Part shown: piece after piece, positions 20,170 through 30,598 of the stretch
How the letters are laid out: each line of letters starts with the position of its first letter
Numbering within the stretch: position 1 is the stretch's first letter
From: Vibrio sp. Of7-15
GTDB taxonomy: Bacteria; Pseudomonadota; Gammaproteobacteria; Enterobacterales; Vibrionaceae
Direction of reading: 5' to 3'
Assembly (NCBI RefSeq): GCF_022347565.1
Contig: NZ_JAKRGH010000010.1
Span: 62,001 to 126,000 of the forward strand
DNA: 64,000 nt
Position numbers and translations under genes: made by a program
The notes under the pieces: model-generated
Database searches by the model: none
What the model was told of the DNA's origin: nothing
The model's input: the letters and a program-made list of their open reading frames with translations, nothing else

Positions 20170-21408
20170 ATGGGTTGTTGTGACGCACCGGGCCTAATGC
20201 CAATTGAAACTGCAATGGAAAAAATCCTCGCAAATATCACTCCTATCACCACTACAATTGATACCCCTTTACCAGAAGCCATTGGCTACGTTGTCGCTGA
20301 AGATGTTCGCTCTCCTATTAACGTACCGCCATTCGCAAACTCCGCCATGGACGGTTACGCCATTCGCCGGGCTGATCTAAAAACAACAGATACATTAACC
20401 GTTGCAGGAAAATCCTTTGCTGGCATCCCATTTGAAGGTGAATGGCCAACGGGCAGCTGCATTCGCATCATGACTGGCGCAAAAATTCCAGAAGGCTGCG
20501 ATGCTGTGGTGATGCAAGAGCAAACAGAGCAAACGGATACTGGCGTAAAGTTTTTAAACACAGACATTGAAGATCAAAATAACATCCGTCCGATCGGTGA
20601 TGATCTTCATCAAGGCGACACGGTCATTAAAAAAGGTGTACGCTTAACTCCGCGCGACATTCCTTTGTTAGCATCATTGGGCGTAGCGACGGTCAGCGTG
20701 TATGCCAAACCCAAAGTGGCCTTTTTCTCAACGGGTGATGAACTTCGCTCATTAGGCGAAACTTTGGAAGATGGCCAAATCTACGACAGTAACCGTTATG
20801 GCATTAAAGCGCTGGTTGAAAATTTTGGCTGCGAACCCGTTGATCTCGGCATTATTCCCGATTGCTTCGAAACGCTAAAACAAACATTTGTGGAAGCACA
20901 AAGTAAAGCCGACGTGGTGATCACCTCAGGTGGTGTTAGTGTGGGTGAAGCCGACTATATTAAAGATATTTTAGAAGAAATCGGGGAAATTGGTTTTTGG
21001 AAACTGGCCATCAAACCAGGTAAACCTTTTGCGTTTGGTTCATTGGATGATGCTTGGTTCTGTGGATTACCGGGTAACCCAGTCTCTGCAATGCTTACCA
21101 TGTACGTACTGGTTCAACCAATGCTGGCGAAATTATCTGGCCATACAGAGTGGAAAGCTATGGAATCGATTCCCGCCACCGCCACCAGCCGCTTCAAAAA
21201 AGTGCCAGGACGCACCGACTACCAACGCGGTATTTACAGCATTAATGAGCAAGGCCAATTTGAAGTGTCCACTACAGGTAATCAAGGCTCAGGTGCATTC
21301 AGCTCCATGAGCATAGCTAACTGCTTTGTGGTGCTAGAGCGTGAGCGTGGCCGTGTGGAAGCGGGCGAAAAAGTAAATATCCAATTATTCAACCACACTC
21401 TTTTTTAA
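20170..21408 (+). CDS. moeA: Molybdopterin molybdenumtransferase MoeA
   Basis: Inserts molybdate into adenylylated molybdopterin in the last step of molybdenum cofactor synthesis. Family signatures are NSAMDGYA, MTGAKIPEGCDAVVMQE, FFSTGDEL, ITSGGVSVGEADY, KPGKPFAFG and GLPGNPVSAM. Of two near ATGs (20158 and 20170) I prefer the second because GGGA lies about 6 bases before it and the protein then starts MGCCDAPGLMPIE, as I remember from other vibrio MoeA proteins. At 412 residues it is full length. The downstream moeB gene starts about 30 bases later, so the two form an operon. Confidence 0.95.
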   Translation: MGCCDAPGLMPIETAMEKILANITPITTTIDTPLPEAIGYVVAEDVRSPINVPPFANSAMDGYAIRRADLKTTDTLTVAGKSFAGIPFEGEWPTGSCIRIMTGAKIPEGCDAVVMQEQTEQTDTGVKFLNTDIEDQNNIRPIGDDLHQGDTVIKKGVRLTPRDIPLLASLGVATVSVYAKPKVAFFSTGDELRSLGETLEDGQIYDSNRYGIKALVENFGCEPVDLGIIPDCFETLKQTFVEAQSKADVVITSGGVSVGEADYIKDILEEIGEIGFWKLAIKPGKPFAFGSLDDAWFCGLPGNPVSAMLTMYVLVQPMLAKLSGHTEWKAMESIPATATSRFKKVPGRTDYQRGIYSINEQGQFEVSTTGNQGSGAFSSMSIANCFVVLERERGRVEAGEKVNIQLFNHTLF

Positions 21409-21437
21409 GCAAAACGATTATTTAAAAGGAAATGATA

Positions 21438-22190
21438 GTGCAAGAACTGTCAGATCAAGAAATGCTTCGCTATAACCGCCAGATCATTTTGCGCCAATTT
21501 GATTTTGACGGCCAAGAAGCATTAAAAAACAGCTCGGTTCTGATCTTAGGTGCAGGTGGATTAGGCTGTGCTGCTAGCCAGTATTTAGTTTCAGCTGGTA
21601 TAGGCAATGTTACCCTGATCGACGATGATGTGATTGAGCTTTCCAACTTACAACGCCAAGTACTTCACAATGATGCCAGCATTGGAATGAAAAAAGTGGC
21701 TTCTGCGGCCAGCTCATTACAAAAAATAAATCCACACACCAACATCAGCACCATTGATAAGCGTTTGGATGATGATGAGCTGTTAGAGCTAATAGCGCAA
21801 CATGATGCCGTTTTAGATGGTAGCGACAACGTTGAAACCAGAAACCAGCTCAACCGTTTATGTTTTAAAACGAAAACACCGTTAATATCTGGTGCCGCAA
21901 TTCGCATGGAAGGCCAAGTCAGCGTTTATACCTACCAAGATGACAATGAACCCTGTTATCAGTGTTTGAGTGCCCTCTTTGGACAACAAGCATTAACTTG
22001 CGTAGAAGCGGGGATCATGGCTCCAGTCGTGGGTATTATTGGCGCGGTTCAAGCATTAGAAACCATTAAAGTAATAGCAAACATGGGACAAACCATCTCT
22101 GGAAAACTTTTAATGTTGGATGCCATGTCCATGTCTTGGCGTGAAATGAAGCTGCCTAAGCAACCAAAATGCTCGGTTTGCAGTCAATAA
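21438..22190 (+). CDS. moeB: Molybdopterin-synthase adenylyltransferase MoeB
   Basis: An E1-like enzyme that adenylates the C-terminus of MoaD so that it can be sulfurated for molybdopterin synthesis. It carries the nucleotide loop GAGGLG, an arginine finger in SNLQRQVLH, the DGSDNVETR segment with the adenylation Asp, and zinc-binding CxxC pairs (EPCYQC and the terminal CSVCSQ). The upstream AAAAGGAAA is too close to the ATG at 21432 but about 7 bases from the GTG at 21438, so I favour the GTG; the difference is two residues. It follows moeA in one operon. Confidence 0.94.
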   Translation: MQELSDQEMLRYNRQIILRQFDFDGQEALKNSSVLILGAGGLGCAASQYLVSAGIGNVTLIDDDVIELSNLQRQVLHNDASIGMKKVASAASSLQKINPHTNISTIDKRLDDDELLELIAQHDAVLDGSDNVETRNQLNRLCFKTKTPLISGAAIRMEGQVSVYTYQDDNEPCYQCLSALFGQQALTCVEAGIMAPVVGIIGAVQALETIKVIANMGQTISGKLLMLDAMSMSWREMKLPKQPKCSVCSQ

Positions 22191-22209
22191 CGATCCAAGT
22201 CGTTCCTAT

Positions 22210-22245
22210 CTTCTTAGGCCCTTATATGGCTAAGCGGCTAAGAAG
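22210..22245 (+). terminator. Possible terminator after moeB
   Basis: An 8-bp stem CTTCTTAG/CTAAGAAG with a 20-base loop that contains a further GGCC/GGCT half-match. The T-tract is missing, so this is a weak call. Confidence 0.35.
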
Positions 22246-22252
22246 CTAAAAA

Positions 22253-24376
22253 CTAAGAAAGTGAAGTGGCTATTGCTTCTAATTTGGTCCACTTCACTTT
22301 GTTTCTGCCCTGTTTTTTCGCATCATAAAGCGCTTTATCTGCTCGCTCTAGCAATTCACACGACGTATCTTGCTCTGTGGGGAACATCTGTGCAAAGCCA
22401 ATAGACACTGTAATATTTGAACTCGGTAACCCACCTTTATGGTAGATTTTTTCCTTTTCAATTTTCCAGCGTATCTCTTCAGCTAACGCGTAAAGCTGCT
22501 CACAAGTTTTATTTGGTAATAAAGCGGCAAACTCTTCACCACCATAACGACAAAAGATATTACTCGACCCGTAACAATAATGGCGTAGAATATCCGCCAC
22601 CGCTTTAAGCACCAAATCCCCTTTCGGGTGACCATAAAAGTCGTTAAATTGCTTGAAATGGTCGACATCAATCATCATTACCGCCAAAGACTGTTTCGCC
22701 TCACAGGCATCTTGCCACGAACTCTGATACAAACGATCAAAGCAGCGCCGATTACCCAACTTTGTTAACGCATCTTGATTGGATAGCAATTCCAATTTTT
22801 TATTCGCGTTTTCCAACTCCTTAGTACGGCGTTTTACTTCACCTTCTAAATTTTGATTAAGTTGAGTGATTTTTTCCTGCGCTAGCGTCCGCTGCAACAC
22901 TTCGGCTAAATTTGAGGCAAACAGACGCAATAATTCTCGATTCTGGCTGGTTAACGCCCGCCTTCTTAATAAGTTATCAGCGGCGATAAAAGCAATAGGC
23001 TCTGAGGAGGAGTTAGAGATCAATGTCATTGCCGTCCAGCCAAAACCGACAATATCCGTGTCGTGATATAAAGGTACTGAGTCTGCGTACACTACTTTTC
23101 CCGGTGTTTTCATTGCATTAAGTACTAAGGGCTGATCTAAACGATCACTTTCAAAATAGGATTCATCAATCACTTGGCCTTGTAAATCCGTGCCCCAAGT
23201 TCCTTTTAACACCGTACAGTTTTCATTCGTTAAAAATACCGCCATACGATCAATGCCCAAATGAGTAATGGCAAAAGAAACAGCGCTCTTACATACATCA
23301 CTTACAGTGTAACAACGCGAGAGATCCACCATGCTGGCATGCAATAGCTTCATATTTTGCTCTTGGCGTTTACGAATGTAGATCTGTGAGAGTAATAGAC
23401 TAAAAGAGCGTAACATCTCTTTTTGATAACTGGTTATGGGCTTACGGCTGATAAAATTATCAATGGACATCCATCCAATTGGTTCCTGCTCATCACGTAA
23501 GATCAGCATCCCATTCCACCCTTCTCCCACTACTTCACCGGCGGTATACAGAGGCACGTTATCAAGCACAACTAACGAAGTGTCTTGACTGCTTAGACCA
23601 TCAATATAAGCTTCTTCCAACTGATGTAAATCATAGCTTGTGTCATGTTCTGTTACTGTTTCACCTTGCTCATTAGTGCCATAGGTGCCAATGAAAGAAC
23701 GCTTTTTTAAGTCTAGTAGCATGAAAACAGCGCGATCAAAACCCATTTGGTCTCGAACCGCTTCGACTGCCGCTTTATAAAGATCATCCAGCGATTCTGG
23801 CTTTGATAAATCCACCGCTAAATTTTGAACAACCTTCATTTTTTCAATAAACGCTTCTCGATACTTTAATTCATCAAGATATTTTGCAGACTTAATGTCA
23901 TGATTTTTTTGCTCTTCAGCGGCTTGCTTTTCGGCTCGTAAACACTGCCAACGAGAAACGGCAATGTAAATAAAGTCTAGAAAGCTGTCATGATTAAATT
24001 GCTGAGCTTCTTTTTTATTTATCCCTTCGATCAATAAATAAGTACGTGATAAAGAGTGGTTATCCACCACCAAAAGGTAAGAATCAGGTTGTAAAAGTTG
24101 AGAATCGTCCCATCCGCATGTGTTTATCGCGATGGGGATAAGAGCGTCATTAAAGTCAAATTGTTCCGCCCACGTCCAAAAAGTATGCGGGATCTGATGA
24201 AGATCAATATCAGCACCATAGCTGCATTGAGGCTCAGGAAGGAATTGAGCATTACGTTCAGTAACAAAGAGCAAGGAGCGTGGAGAAAGCCAGTGTGTAA
24301 GGTATTGAAACACGCAGTCTGCCACTACACGCTTATCATGGCATACCATCACTGTCTTGATTAACTGTTTTGACAT
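22253..24376 (-). CDS. Diguanylate cyclase with two GAF domains
   Basis: A soluble protein of 707 residues. The N-terminal ~180 residues are unrecognised. Two GAF-type sensor domains follow at about 190-345 and 355-505; they look like tandem duplicates, each containing DR-A-VFL or DRMAVFL and an L-VLDNVPLY or VVYADSVPLY segment. A coiled coil spans about 505-540 and a C-terminal GGDEF domain about 545-700. The active-site loop reads YGGEEF near residue 613, so cyclic di-GMP synthesis is expected. The RxxD inhibitory site that usually lies five residues before the loop is absent. It is convergent with moeB. The signal sensed is unknown. Confidence 0.93.
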   Translation of the reverse strand: MSKQLIKTVMVCHDKRVVADCVFQYLTHWLSPRSLLFVTERNAQFLPEPQCSYGADIDLHQIPHTFWTWAEQFDFNDALIPIAINTCGWDDSQLLQPDSYLLVVDNHSLSRTYLLIEGINKKEAQQFNHDSFLDFIYIAVSRWQCLRAEKQAAEEQKNHDIKSAKYLDELKYREAFIEKMKVVQNLAVDLSKPESLDDLYKAAVEAVRDQMGFDRAVFMLLDLKKRSFIGTYGTNEQGETVTEHDTSYDLHQLEEAYIDGLSSQDTSLVVLDNVPLYTAGEVVGEGWNGMLILRDEQEPIGWMSIDNFISRKPITSYQKEMLRSFSLLLSQIYIRKRQEQNMKLLHASMVDLSRCYTVSDVCKSAVSFAITHLGIDRMAVFLTNENCTVLKGTWGTDLQGQVIDESYFESDRLDQPLVLNAMKTPGKVVYADSVPLYHDTDIVGFGWTAMTLISNSSSEPIAFIAADNLLRRRALTSQNRELLRLFASNLAEVLQRTLAQEKITQLNQNLEGEVKRRTKELENANKKLELLSNQDALTKLGNRRCFDRLYQSSWQDACEAKQSLAVMMIDVDHFKQFNDFYGHPKGDLVLKAVADILRHYCYGSSNIFCRYGGEEFAALLPNKTCEQLYALAEEIRWKIEKEKIYHKGGLPSSNITVSIGFAQMFPTEQDTSCELLERADKALYDAKKQGRNKVKWTKLEAIATSLS

Positions 24377-24597
24377 TACAGCCCCTAAGCATTCAACGGA
24401 TCAATATCCGTACCCTCATCACTCAACAAAATTCGAGAAGAAAATAATCTTATACTTATAGAAAATATGACACATGTTGTACAGTTGATATTACGTCATA
24501 TATTGATTATGTGAGTGATATAGCATTTGGGGTTGTTAATAGTCTTATCAGAATCATAGTTGAGACAATAAGAGCTTTCTTAGGTTATGTACTGAAC

Positions 24598-24638
24598 ATA
24601 AAAAAGCGCCCATTACCCTAGAATGGATAATGAGCGCT
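24598..24638 (-). terminator. Terminator of the chemoreceptor gene at 24661
   Basis: A long imperfect stem AGCGCtCATTAtCC/GGgTAATGgGCGCT on the minus strand followed by a run of six T, 23 bases after the stop codon. Confidence 0.8.
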
Positions 24639-24660
24639 ACAAGTTAAAAATAAGAGTGAC

Positions 24661-26292
24661 TTACAGTTTAAAGTAAGCTAACTGCTGCTTTTGCTGCTCA
24701 GCGAGTGTCGATAATTCTTGGCTAGCCGCTGCACTCTGCGTAATGCCCGTTACGTTTTGGCTTACAATTTCATGAATATTCGTAATATTACGGTTAATAT
24801 CTTGAGTCACTTGGCTCTGCTCTTCTGCTGCTGTAGCCACTTGAGTATTCAAAGCGGTAATATCACCCACCGATTCCGTAATACCATTTAGAGCTTCATT
24901 CACTTGTGCCGCCATCTCTTGGCTCTGTTCAAGCATTTGCAAACTTGACTGCATACTTTCATTCGCCATACCCGACTGTGACTGAAGTTCCTCAATGATC
25001 ACTTGAATCTCTTCAGTCGACTCCTGAGTGCGTGCCGCAAGCATGCGTACTTCATCAGCCACCACAGCAAAACCACGACCGCTTTCGCCCGCACGAGCAG
25101 CTTCAATCGCTGCGTTTAAAGCAAGTAAGTTCGTTTGTTCAGAAATACTCTGAATCACTTCAATCACTTTACCGATTTGCTCGGATTGCTCTTTCAAACC
25201 ACCAACAACGTCCGCAGCATTACTTAACTGGCTCGACATTTTTTCACTGGCTTGATTACTTTCTTTAAACAGTTTTAAGCCGTGTAATGCCATTTCATCC
25301 GTTTGATGAGCGGTTGTGTCTGCGCTCACCGCACTGCTATTAACATTATCTGCCGTGCTTGAAAGCTGATTCACCGCAGACGCAACTTGTTCAATTTCTT
25401 GTTTCTCTTGATCTGAGTTAACCGTTGCCTGCACCATCACTGCCGCTAATTCTGTAGAAGCGGAAGCAACATCTTCACTACTACGAACCAATGAGTCGAC
25501 CGTGGTTCGTAACTGCCCAACAGTCGTGTTAATGTCGCGACTTAAAGCAGTCAGTTCATTATTGCCTTCTTCTTCAACGCGAACGCTCAATTCGCCTTTC
25601 GCGACTTGCTGCATCGCTGCTTGTAATCTTGCTACTGGGCTAACAATAACGCCTGCTAACCACCACGCAAGTAATAGCGCAACCACTAGTAATGCAAAAA
25701 TAGAGTAAATGGCCATGTTTAACACATCATTATGCGAAGCCACTTCTTTATCGATTTTCGCTTTTACCAATACATTTAATTTGTTTTGTAACTGTTCAAT
25801 AGCCTGAATCATGTCTACACCCGCAGCACGGTATAGAGCCGATGCCGCTGTGTATTCTTGTTCATTCCATGTGCCATCGTGTCTTTGCTTAAATAATGGG
25901 ATCATGGTGTTGTGGCTGTAACTGATGTAATGGTTCATGGCACGAGACATTTCGTCCACTTCGCGCTCTAAGCCTTCCACTTTTCTTAGCCCCATCAAAA
26001 TCTGTTCGTTGAGACGTTTACCTTTATCAAGTGCAGCAGGTAATTTCTTAACATCATCAGATTCATAAATACTGTAGATGGCACTAATGCGCATGCCATA
26101 AATATTATTAATTAAAGAGGCAAGCTGATCTTTATTCACGCTAACTTCATGCGTTGCATCAGACATTTCACCCATCGCTTCTTCTAAACCATTACGTTCA
26201 AGAATAAGACCGATAGACACAAACAACGCCAAAAATAAAACAGGTACAATCACCTGCACTTTAATGGATAAACCATTAAGGAGCTTACGCAT
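24661..26292 (-). CDS. Methyl-accepting chemotaxis protein, four-helix-bundle sensor
   Basis: A chemoreceptor of 543 residues with TM1 at about 12-30 and TM2 at about 193-216. The ~160-residue periplasmic part is wholly helical, of the four-helix-bundle type. A HAMP domain ([20 protein letters not shown]) and the signalling domain follow, with the tip [20 protein letters not shown]. It ends [11 protein letters not shown]. It lies divergently next to pstSCAB, separated by 548 bases. From memory a chemoreceptor also sits beside pst genes on vibrio chromosome II, so it might sense phosphate or a phosphate source, but this is inference only. Confidence 0.92.
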   Translation of the reverse strand: MRKLLNGLSIKVQVIVPVLFLALFVSIGLILERNGLEEAMGEMSDATHEVSVNKDQLASLINNIYGMRISAIYSIYESDDVKKLPAALDKGKRLNEQILMGLRKVEGLEREVDEMSRAMNHYISYSHNTMIPLFKQRHDGTWNEQEYTAASALYRAAGVDMIQAIEQLQNKLNVLVKAKIDKEVASHNDVLNMAIYSIFALLVVALLLAWWLAGVIVSPVARLQAAMQQVAKGELSVRVEEEGNNELTALSRDINTTVGQLRTTVDSLVRSSEDVASASTELAAVMVQATVNSDQEKQEIEQVASAVNQLSSTADNVNSSAVSADTTAHQTDEMALHGLKLFKESNQASEKMSSQLSNAADVVGGLKEQSEQIGKVIEVIQSISEQTNLLALNAAIEAARAGESGRGFAVVADEVRMLAARTQESTEEIQVIIEELQSQSGMANESMQSSLQMLEQSQEMAAQVNEALNGITESVGDITALNTQVATAAEEQSQVTQDINRNITNIHEIVSQNVTGITQSAAASQELSTLAEQQKQQLAYFKL

Positions 26293-26840
26293 TTAGAAAC
26301 CTCATATAACACTCTACACGTCTGAAACTAAAGAAAAATAATCTACAAACTTTATTTTAATATAAATATCATTATCTACGTTTGTTGGATTAATTGATAG
26401 TATTAACTGCAACTTATTCTCACTCAAACATTAACGGCTATAACCTTTTTTAAAAACAGATCACATAAATAAGTGGTCGCATTTCACAACTATTCACATA
26501 GCTCGCTTTCTAATCAGGTAGATACAAAGTGTGATTTATATATTTTTTCTATATTTGTATTTTTATAAGCAATCATTGGATGAAATAAGATTAACATTTG
26601 CTTACAAATTAACCACCAAACATACACTTTGACTTAATATGAAATATTTTGACTTATCTTTGAATGGCCTACAAATAAAGGGCTCAGCTCTTTTTAGCAT
26701 CGTAATTTTGCAATATAGAGAGAATTAACAATGTCATAGAGTGTTCAAGTTTCTGAAACACAAATGTCATATAACTCTCCTAAAGTTGGCAGCGTCTTAG
26801 TTAAACACAACGGCAATAAAGCCAACTTAAGGATATCGAG
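26293..26840. other. Divergent regulatory region between the chemoreceptor gene and pstS
   Basis: 548 AT-rich bases with no credible gene. It carries the promoter of pstS with PhoB-like boxes near its right end (described separately) and the promoter of the minus-strand chemoreceptor on its left. Confidence 0.6.
26731..26781 (+). promoter_or_regulatory. Candidate PhoB boxes upstream of pstS
   Basis: Two ATGTCAT half-sites lie at 26731 and 26764. The second is followed after 4 bases by CTCTCCT, giving the 7-4-7 layout of a Pho box (consensus CTGTCAT repeats) with 5 of 7 matches in the second half. The first has a poorer partner, TGTTCAA. They lie 60-110 bases before the pstS start, the expected position for activation by PhoB under phosphate limitation. 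Confidence 0.5.
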
Positions 26841-27662
26841 ATGAAGAAAACAGTTATTGGTGCATTAGCAATTCTAAGCGCACTAGCAGTTAACACAGCA
26901 TCAGCAAAAGAAACCATTTCTGTTGTCGGTTCAAACACTGTAACTGTATTAATGGAAGTGTATTCAGAAGTTTATAACAAGAAAAACCCAGACGTATTCA
27001 TCGAAGTTCAAGGGCCAGGTTCTTCTGCGGGCATTAAAGCGGCAAAGAATGGTTCTGCGGACCTAGGTATGGCTTCTCGCTCTCTAAAAGACTCAGAAAA
27101 AGAGCCAACCTTGAAAGAAGTGGTTATCGCTCGTGACGGTATCGCAGTTGTCGTAAACAACAACAACTCAGTAAAAGATCTAACTAAAGAACAAATCAGC
27201 AAAATCTACAAAGGCGAAATCAACAACTGGAGCCAAGTTGGCGGCGAAAACAAGCCAATCGTTGTAGTAACTCGTGATACGGCCTCTGGTACTCGTGGTG
27301 CATTCGAAGACATCATGAAACTGAAAAAGAAAATTGCTGGTAAAAAAGTATCTGCGATTTCACAACGTGCGCAAGTGGCTAACGGCAACGGCGCAATCAA
27401 AACTATCGTAGCAAGCAACCCACTTGCTATCGGTTACATCTCTTTAGGTACGGTTGATAACAGCCTAAAAGCATTGGATGTAAATGGCGTTCCAGCAAGT
27501 GTGGCGAACGTGAAAGCTGGTAAATACGAAGTGGCTCGCCCGTTCCTAATCCTTTACCGCGATGGCAAACCATCAACAGCAACAGAAGGCTTCCTAAGCT
27601 GGATGACATCTAACGAAGGTCAAGCAATCGTAGAGAAGAAAGGCTACATCTCTGTTAACTAA
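26841..27662 (+). CDS. pstS: Phosphate ABC transporter substrate-binding protein PstS
   Basis: Periplasmic phosphate receptor of 273 residues. A signal peptide ends at about residue 22 (NTASA before KETISV). Phosphate-contacting segments are present: VVGSNTVTVL, GPGSSAGIKAA, MASRSLKDSE and TRDTASGTRGAF. AAGGATATCGAG precedes the ATG. First gene of a pstSCAB operon; the short intervals downstream show one transcript. It is of the shorter type seen in vibrios and Gram-positive-like PstS proteins, not the ~340-residue E. coli type. Confidence 0.95.
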   Translation: MKKTVIGALAILSALAVNTASAKETISVVGSNTVTVLMEVYSEVYNKKNPDVFIEVQGPGSSAGIKAAKNGSADLGMASRSLKDSEKEPTLKEVVIARDGIAVVVNNNNSVKDLTKEQISKIYKGEINNWSQVGGENKPIVVVTRDTASGTRGAFEDIMKLKKKIAGKKVSAISQRAQVANGNGAIKTIVASNPLAIGYISLGTVDNSLKALDVNGVPASVANVKAGKYEVARPFLILYRDGKPSTATEGFLSWMTSNEGQAIVEKKGYISVN

Positions 27663-27752
27663 TCCAACTATTAACCTTTGCTCGGAGCTGTCATGGCTCC
27701 GAGATTTTTAAATCCATATCAGAAAACTCTTCTGTATATTGGAGTGAGTATT

Positions 27753-28664
27753 ATGACCATCGCAACTCAGCAAGAGTCCGTAGTAGCAACTACCTCTCTG
27801 AAAAGAAAAGCAAACATTGATTGGAAAGAAAAATTCTTTCACATCTTATTTCTTACGAGTGCCGTTTTTGGCGTTCTTTCTCTAGCAACCATTGGCTACT
27901 TCATCATTGCAGAAAGTATCCCTGCATTCCAAGAAGCTGGCGTAAGCGGCATTGTTTTTGGTGTTGATTGGCTACCACCAGCCCTTTATGGTGTCTTCAC
28001 CATGATCGTAGCGTCCATTGCTTCCACAGCCGGAGCAGTCGCATTAGGTGTGCCAGTTGGTGTTCTAACTGCGGTTTTCATTGCAGAAATCGCCCCTAAA
28101 TGGCTTGCCAATATTATTCGCCCAGCAGTGGAGCTGTTAGCCGGTATCCCCTCTGTTGTTTACGGTTTCTTTGGCTTAGTCATTATCGTGCCATTGATCC
28201 AAACTACTTTTAATGTTCCTGCTGGTAACACGCTTTTAGCCGGTATTATTGTTTTAGCGGTAATGATCCTTCCAACGGTAATCACCGTTTCAGAAACCTC
28301 ATTACGCGCCGTACCAAGAACATACAAAGAAGGCTCTTTAGCTCTTGGTGCTTCCCCTATCTTCACTATTTTTAAATTACTGATCCCGGCTGCTCGTTCG
28401 GGTATCATGACAGGTGTTATTTTAGGTATCGCACGCGCTCTTGGTGAAACCATGGCCATCATAATGGTAATGGGTAACGCATCGGCCATGCCAGAAGGAC
28501 TGCTTGATTCAGCTCGTACACTAACGGCAAACATCGCCCTTGAAATGTCTTACGCAAGTGGTGTTCACGCCAACGCTCTATACGCTACTGGCGTTATTCT
28601 TCTGGTATTCATAATGGTTCTAAATGGTGCTCTTCTTTATCTAAACCGTGAGCGCGCGAGGTAA
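27753..28664 (+). CDS. pstC: Phosphate ABC transporter permease PstC
   Basis: Membrane permease with six core helices that forms the phosphate channel with PstA. It has the coupling-helix EAA motif ETSLRAVPRTYKEGSLALGAS and ELLAGIPSVVYGFFGLV, both typical of PstC. The ATG at 27753 has TTGGAG about 8 bases upstream; the open frame reaching back to 27678 lacks support. At 303 residues it is normal. PstA begins 5 bases after its stop. Confidence 0.94.
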   Translation: MTIATQQESVVATTSLKRKANIDWKEKFFHILFLTSAVFGVLSLATIGYFIIAESIPAFQEAGVSGIVFGVDWLPPALYGVFTMIVASIASTAGAVALGVPVGVLTAVFIAEIAPKWLANIIRPAVELLAGIPSVVYGFFGLVIIVPLIQTTFNVPAGNTLLAGIIVLAVMILPTVITVSETSLRAVPRTYKEGSLALGASPIFTIFKLLIPAARSGIMTGVILGIARALGETMAIIMVMGNASAMPEGLLDSARTLTANIALEMSYASGVHANALYATGVILLVFIMVLNGALLYLNRERAR

Positions 28665-28668
28665 TATC

Positions 28669-29511
28669 ATGTCACGTCAAATGCAAGATAACATCGCCAA
28701 AGCATTCATTTGGCTAGCTGCAAGCTTCACGGTAGGCTTCTTATTCTGGATTGTTTGGTACATTCTTTCTAACGGTCTGCGTTTTGTAGATTGGGAATTT
28801 GTATCGACTCTTTATACACGTACAGGTGAAGAGCACGGTATTTTACCGATGATCATCTCTACGATTTATATGGTTCTGGCTTCTATTGCTATTGCAGCAC
28901 CCGTTGGGATCATGACCGCTATCTACCTAACCGAATACGCTCAGGTAGGTAGCAAACTAGTAAAAGTGATTCGTTTTTGTACGGAATCATTAGCGGGTAT
29001 TCCATCGATTATCTTTGGTTTATTCGGTATGACTTTCTTTGTTGGTGTTCTGGGCTTAGGTTTCTCTATCCTGTCTGGTGCATTAACACTGAGTATCCTA
29101 ATTCTTCCAGTCATCATTCGTACGACAGAAGAAGCATTAATGGCCGTTCCCCACGCTTTCCGTGAAGGTTCATATGGCTTAGGTGCTTCTAAAATCTACA
29201 CCATTTGGCGTTTAATCTTGCCAAGTGCAATGCCTGGAATTATCACGTCGATCATCCTTAGTACTGGTCGTGTTATTGGTGAATCTGCCCCGGTGTTCTT
29301 AACCGCTGGTATGGTTGCGCGCATTCCTGAGTCTCTATTAGATTCTGGCCGTACCCTAACCGTTCACCTTTATAAGTTGACTACTGAGCTCTACACACAA
29401 GATGAATGGAACCAAGCCTACGCAACGGCCACCGTTTTGATTGTGCTGGTGCTTGTACTCAACATGATCACCAAACTGATTGCGAAAAAATTCAATACTG
29501 CAACTTACTAA
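28669..29511 (+). CDS. pstA: Phosphate ABC transporter permease PstA
   Basis: Second permease subunit. Signatures include ESLAGIPSIIFGLFGM and the EAA loop TEEALMAVPHAFREGSYGLGAS, which contacts the PstB ATPase. The ATG at 28669 lies just after the pstC stop with GAGG upstream; an earlier in-frame start at 28648 would overlap pstC. At 280 residues it is usual for PstA. Confidence 0.94.
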   Translation: MSRQMQDNIAKAFIWLAASFTVGFLFWIVWYILSNGLRFVDWEFVSTLYTRTGEEHGILPMIISTIYMVLASIAIAAPVGIMTAIYLTEYAQVGSKLVKVIRFCTESLAGIPSIIFGLFGMTFFVGVLGLGFSILSGALTLSILILPVIIRTTEEALMAVPHAFREGSYGLGASKIYTIWRLILPSAMPGIITSIILSTGRVIGESAPVFLTAGMVARIPESLLDSGRTLTVHLYKLTTELYTQDEWNQAYATATVLIVLVLVLNMITKLIAKKFNTATY

Positions 29512-29535
29512 TTGACCAGATTTTAGGATACGACC

Positions 29536-30285
29536 ATGAACAAATTTAACATTGACAACCTGAACCTTTTCTACGGCGAAAACCAAGCCCTGAAGAACAT
29601 CTGCTTACCTATTCCGGCTCGCCAAGTAACCGCATTAATCGGCCCTTCAGGTTGTGGTAAGTCCACCCTGCTTCGTTGCTTAAACCGCATGAACGATTTA
29701 ATCGAAGGTGTAAAGATCGACGGCGGTTTAACCATGGATAACGAAGACGTTTACGGCAACATTGACGTTGCCAACCTTCGCATCAAAGTCGGTATGGTTT
29801 TCCAAAAGCCGAACCCATTCCCAATGAGCATTTATGAAAATGTGGCGTACGGCCTTCGCGCTCAAGGGGTAAAAGACAAGAAAAAACTGGATGATGTGGT
29901 AGAGAAATCCCTGCGCGGTGCAGCACTGTGGGATGAAGTAAAAGATCGCTTAAAATCACACGCATTTGGTTTATCTGGTGGTCAGCAGCAACGTTTGTGT
30001 ATTGCCCGCACCATTGCTATGAAGCCAGACGTGATCTTGATGGATGAACCAACCTCTGCCCTTGATCCAATTGCAACCAACAAAATTGAAGATCTGATGG
30101 AGTCTCTGAAAAAAGAGTACACCATTGTTATCGTAACCCACTCAATGCAGCAAGCACGCCGCATTTCAGACCGCACTGCCTTCTTCTTAATGGGAGAATT
30201 GGTTGAGCACGACGACACACACGCCATTTTCAGCAACCCACAAGATGATCGTACTCGTGGCTACGTAAATGGTGACTTTGGCTAA
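29536..30285 (+). CDS. pstB: Phosphate ABC transporter ATP-binding protein PstB
   Basis: ATPase that powers phosphate uptake. It has Walker [12 protein letters not shown]-loop [15 protein letters not shown] (PstB-specific), signature LSGGQQQR, Walker [13 protein letters not shown] and a switch His in IVTHSMQQA. At 249 residues it is normal. The operon ends here at a strong terminator, with no phoU gene following, so PhoU must be encoded elsewhere or belong to another pst copy. Confidence 0.96.
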   Translation: MNKFNIDNLNLFYGENQALKNICLPIPARQVTALIGPSGCGKSTLLRCLNRMNDLIEGVKIDGGLTMDNEDVYGNIDVANLRIKVGMVFQKPNPFPMSIYENVAYGLRAQGVKDKKKLDDVVEKSLRGAALWDEVKDRLKSHAFGLSGGQQQRLCIARTIAMKPDVILMDEPTSALDPIATNKIEDLMESLKKEYTIVIVTHSMQQARRISDRTAFFLMGELVEHDDTHAIFSNPQDDRTRGYVNGDFG

Positions 30286-30329
30286 ATATTTACTGGCTTA
30301 TATCGAATAATAATAGCGATGGTACTACT

Positions 30330-30357
30330 TGCCCCTAATTACTAGGGGCTTTTTTTC
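30330..30357 (+). terminator. Terminator of the pst operon
   Basis: An 8-bp stem GCCCCTA...TAGGGGC with a 4-5 base loop followed by seven T, 45 bases after the pstB stop. A copy lies at 35451-35476. Confidence 0.88.
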
Positions 30358-30565
30358 ATTTAATATCAATAACTAAAAAAGAAAAACAACGAAATTAAGT
30401 AACTCAAGGGCCGATAGCTTTTACATAACGAAGAAGTGTTCAAAAAATGAGACTGACAAATTCCGTTTTATGAGACTTTGGTCTTAGGTGTTAATTACAC
30501 ATATGAAACGATATGCATAAAAGGTATCATTATTACCAATTCCTAAAACCCTAACCTTTGTATTT

Positions 30566-30598
30566 GCCGATGAGCTGGCCGCCCATCGGCGTTTTTTT
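30566..30598 (+). terminator. Second terminator inside the left direct repeat
   Basis: A perfect 7-bp stem GCCGATG/CATCGGC with an 11-base loop and then G plus seven T. No known gene ends just upstream, so it may end an unannotated small RNA or read-through from pst. Confidence 0.75.
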
